From Syntrophomonadaceae bacterium (lineage in GTDB: Bacteria > Bacillota > Dethiobacteria > DTU022): a DNA stretch of 7,084 bases. The position numbers were made by a program, and so were the translations under genes. The stretch is taken from contig SLQM01000214.1 of assembly GCA_007131435.1 (NCBI GenBank), positions 1-7,084 on the forward strand. The letters run 5' to 3'. This document shows positions 6,825 to 7,084 of the stretch, in pieces. The notes beneath the pieces were generated by a model. It was not told where the DNA came from. It searched no databases and saw nothing but the letters and a program-made list of their open reading frames with translations. The stretch's first letter is position 1. Every line of letters starts with the position of its first letter.

Positions 6825-6853
6825 ATAATACCACCTGTAAATAAGCAAGTCAA
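6825..6853 (-). promoter_or_regulatory. Sigma-A promoter with extended -10 for tRNA-Arg
   Basis: On the minus strand TTGACT (6848-6853) is followed after exactly 17 bp by TATTAT (6825-6830), and TGG precedes the -10, giving a TGn extended element. Transcription would start near 6817-6818, about 14 nt before the tRNA 5' end. This is the strongest promoter in the window. Confidence 0.85.
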
Positions 6854-6860
6854 ACAGGTG
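6832..6860. repeat. 7-bp inverted repeat framing the -35 of the tRNA-Arg promoter
   Basis: CACCTGT (6832-6838) and ACAGGTG (6854-6860) are perfect inverted copies separated by 15 bp, with half-site centres 22 bp apart, about two helical turns. One arm lies in the promoter spacer and the other just upstream of the -35. This is the geometry of a dimeric operator, but no regulator can be named and chance is possible. Confidence 0.4.
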
Positions 6861-6880
6861 ATAGGTATCCACTGAGTCAG

Positions 6881-6958
6881 AAGTCTCCTGCAGGCATTCC
6901 GTAAATGATTTTTTTGATCATTGAAAGCACCGCAGATATTAGGCTTTGCAGGAGACTT
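6881..6958. repeat. 12-bp perfect inverted repeat enclosing a smaller hairpin
   Basis: AAGTCTCCTGCA (6881-6892) and TGCAGGAGACTT (6947-6958) are exact inverted copies with 54 bp between them. Inside lies a second inverted repeat, AATGAT (6904-6909) and ATCATT (6917-6922), with a T-rich loop. As RNA this would form a long stem with an internal hairpin. There is no T-run after either arm, so it is not a terminator. No direct repeats that would mark a target-site duplication are clear at its borders. It could be a small structured RNA, a regulator site or the remnant of a mobile element. Confidence 0.5.
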
Positions 6959-7084
6959 AGTGCGCTTACATAAATTCGAAAATTCTGTCGATCAATTCGA
7001 TCTTTTGGATCGGTTTGGAATATAACAACATTAGAGGAATTAAAAGGGAATCCGCAGCATGTTGTCGAAGTTTAAAGCACTACC
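6959..7084 (+). other. Right-edge non-coding stretch with Spo0A-box-like motif, probably upstream of a gene beyond the window
   Basis: Together with 6804-6958 this forms a 281-bp stretch with no supported gene. TTGTCGAA at 7062-7069 contains TGTCGAA, the core of the Spo0A box of spore-forming Firmicutes. TGTCGAT at 6987-6993 is a one-mismatch copy. Purine-rich blocks GAGGAATT (7034-7041) and GGGAA (7046-7050) precede the first. TATAAC at 7021-7026 resembles a -10 but has no good -35. CGATC/GATCG at 6998-7012 forms only a weak 5-bp hairpin. The short length of the box makes the Spo0A reading tentative. Confidence 0.3.

Noticed and set aside
6805..6825. TGACA...TGTCA inverted repeat between the tRNA and its promoter
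   Set aside because: The arms are only 5 bp and the next pair does not match. This is expected by chance and overlaps the transcription start region.
6531..6872. Minus-strand ORF of 113 codons across the tRNA region
   Set aside because: It runs through the tRNA gene, the terminator and the start of the ferredoxin-ASKHA gene in another frame. It has no ribosome binding site and no recognisable protein features.
7033..7072. Sigma-H promoter using AGAGGAATT as -35
   Set aside because: The -35 fits, but the only GAA-containing -10-like sequence is 22 bp away instead of 11-12 and has a mismatch.
7059..7084. Possible start of a plus-strand gene at ATG 7059 (MLSKFKAL...) with AAAGGG 10 nt upstream
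   Set aside because: Only eight codons are visible and the ribosome site is modest, so it cannot be told from chance. It remains the main alternative to the Spo0A-box reading of the same bases.

Overview
The window looks like a chromosomal segment of a Gram-positive anaerobe, most likely a member of the Clostridia in the broad Peptococcaceae/Syntrophomonadales sense. This is inference from gene content. The MurT/GatD pair is typical of Gram-positive cell walls. A ferredoxin-ASKHA protein of the corrinoid-activator type is typical of anaerobes. Ribosome binding sites are strong (GGAGG type), and one promoter fits the sigma-A consensus very well. I cannot name a species. There is no CRISPR array, rRNA, transposase or phage gene.

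Left part, plus strand (1-2049): the last 25 codons of a sensor histidine kinase, then about 114 bp of intergenic DNA, then hisG (long-form ATP phosphoribosyltransferase, without other his genes beside it). A membrane-anchored parvulin-type peptidyl-prolyl isomerase follows 21 bp after hisG. These last two are probably co-transcribed.

Middle, minus strand (2072-4748): a tightly coupled cluster read right to left. It encodes a two-CBS-domain protein, then murT, then gatD. CBS and murT overlap by 4 nt (ATGA) and murT and gatD by 1 nt (TAATG). MurT and GatD together amidate the D-Glu of lipid II. The CBS protein is a plausible adenine-nucleotide sensor made in the same operon. This cluster converges on the foldase gene with only 22 bp between the stop codons.

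Right part, minus strand (4840-6803): a 610-residue protein with an N-terminal [2Fe-2S] ferredoxin domain and a C-terminal ASKHA-type ATPase (RACo-like, DUF4445). It is preceded by tRNA-Arg(CCG), which has an encoded CCA, a very good extended -10 promoter and an intrinsic terminator lying between the tRNA and the GTG start of the ferredoxin-ASKHA gene. From 6804 to 7084 there is no supported gene. This stretch holds the tRNA promoter, two inverted repeats and a Spo0A-box-like motif near the right edge.

Most of the window is ordinary core genome. The points most worth checking are the tRNA/terminator/ferredoxin-ASKHA arrangement, the coupling of a CBS sensor to lipid II amidation, the missing corrinoid partner of the activator-like protein, and the structured non-coding DNA at the right end. 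I see no clear sign of a wholly new system.
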